DNA from: Methylotenera_A sp031373695
Lineage (GTDB): Bacteria > Pseudomonadota > Gammaproteobacteria > Burkholderiales > Methylophilaceae
Assembly (NCBI GenBank): GCA_031373695.1
Contig: JANMNC010000138.1
Coordinates: forward strand, 1 to 14,566
Direction of reading: 5' to 3'
DNA: 14,566 nt
In this document: positions 14,342-14,566 of the stretch, one piece after another
Layout of the letters: each line of letters starts with the position of its first letter
Numbering within the stretch: position 1 is the first letter of the stretch
Translations under genes and position numbers: made by a program
Notes under the pieces: model-generated
Told to the model about the DNA's origin: nothing
Databases searched by the model: none
The model's input: only the letters and a program-made list of their open reading frames with translations

Positions 14342-14566
14342 ATAATTTGATATTCACCAGGTTGAATGTTGTCGACGGTGTATTGACCAATAGCATAACG
14401 AATCAAACGCAAAGTGGGAAAACCGATTTTTGCAGTCATGCGGCGTACTTGGCGATTTTTCCCCTCCGCAATTTTAATTTCTAGCCAAGTGGTGGGAATC
14501 GCTTTGCGCTCGCGAATTGGTGGGTGGCGAGGCCATAAGTTTGCAGGCTCTGGCATTAAACTTACC
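14338..14566 (-). CDS. rluE: 23S rRNA pseudouridine synthase, RluE-like (partial, C-terminal part)
   Basis: The last ~75 residues of an RsuA/RluB/RluE-family pseudouridine synthase; the frame is open to the window edge, so the start and catalytic Asp lie outside. LWPRHPPIRERKAIPTTWLE followed by GKNRQVRRMTAKIGFPTLRLIRY and GQYTVDNIQPGEY is the family C-terminal segment. The PPIRERKAIPTTWL stretch resembles RluE in particular, which modifies U2457 of 23S rRNA (E. coli numbering). A Met at 14554-14556 is internal, not a start. The stop overlaps the ATG of the amidotransferase reading frame. Confidence 0.88.
   Translation of the reverse strand, partial: VSLMPEPANLWPRHPPIRERKAIPTTWLEIKIAEGKNRQVRRMTAKIGFPTLRLIRYAIGQYTVDNIQPGEYQII

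Overview
The window looks like a piece of chromosome from a betaproteobacterium, most likely of the Methylophilaceae (Methylotenera-like). This rests on the moderately AT-rich base composition, the xseB-ispA-dxs-folE2 gene order, the type IVa pilin, and the style of the CHASE2 cyclase and retropepsin-like proteins. The genus is an inference; there is no rRNA or other marker gene in view. The sequence is densely coded, with no gap over about 170 bases and no phage, insertion sequence, tRNA or CRISPR array.

Layout. (1) 53-475 (+) is a type IVa major pilin, closed by a strong terminator. (2) 620-4853 (-) is a three-gene cyclic-nucleotide cassette: a membrane CHASE2-class III adenylate cyclase, a metallo-beta-lactamase-fold cyclic-nucleotide phosphodiesterase, and a protein carrying one degenerate and one intact cNMP-binding domain fused to a catalytically complete rhodanese domain. 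(3) 5023-5700 (+) is a carboxylesterase, then 5805-8890 (+) holds xseB-ispA-dxs, the classic exonuclease VII small subunit/isoprenoid precursor operon. (4) 9055-10415 (+) holds folE2 (GTP cyclohydrolase IB), a DUF2970 membrane protein and a dodecin, closed by a strong terminator. (5) 14566-10498 (-) reads rluE (cut by the window edge), a class I glutamine amidotransferase interrupted by an in-frame stop, aroC, an intergenic REP-like repeat, an MFS transporter of the HcaT/LacY-like group, and a secreted retropepsin-like aspartic protease.

Most genes are housekeeping: isoprenoid precursors, the folate/queuosine precursor step, chorismate, rRNA modification and DNA repair. Four things stand out. 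The first is the apparent make/degrade/sense cAMP cassette, whose candidate effector is an enzyme-like rhodanese fusion rather than a DNA-binding CRP. The second is the nonsense codon that removes the catalytic His and Glu of the amidotransferase while the downstream frame stays intact. The third is a two-hairpin repeat between aroC and the MFS gene. The fourth is a perfect 13-base palindrome upstream of folE2 that could be an operator.
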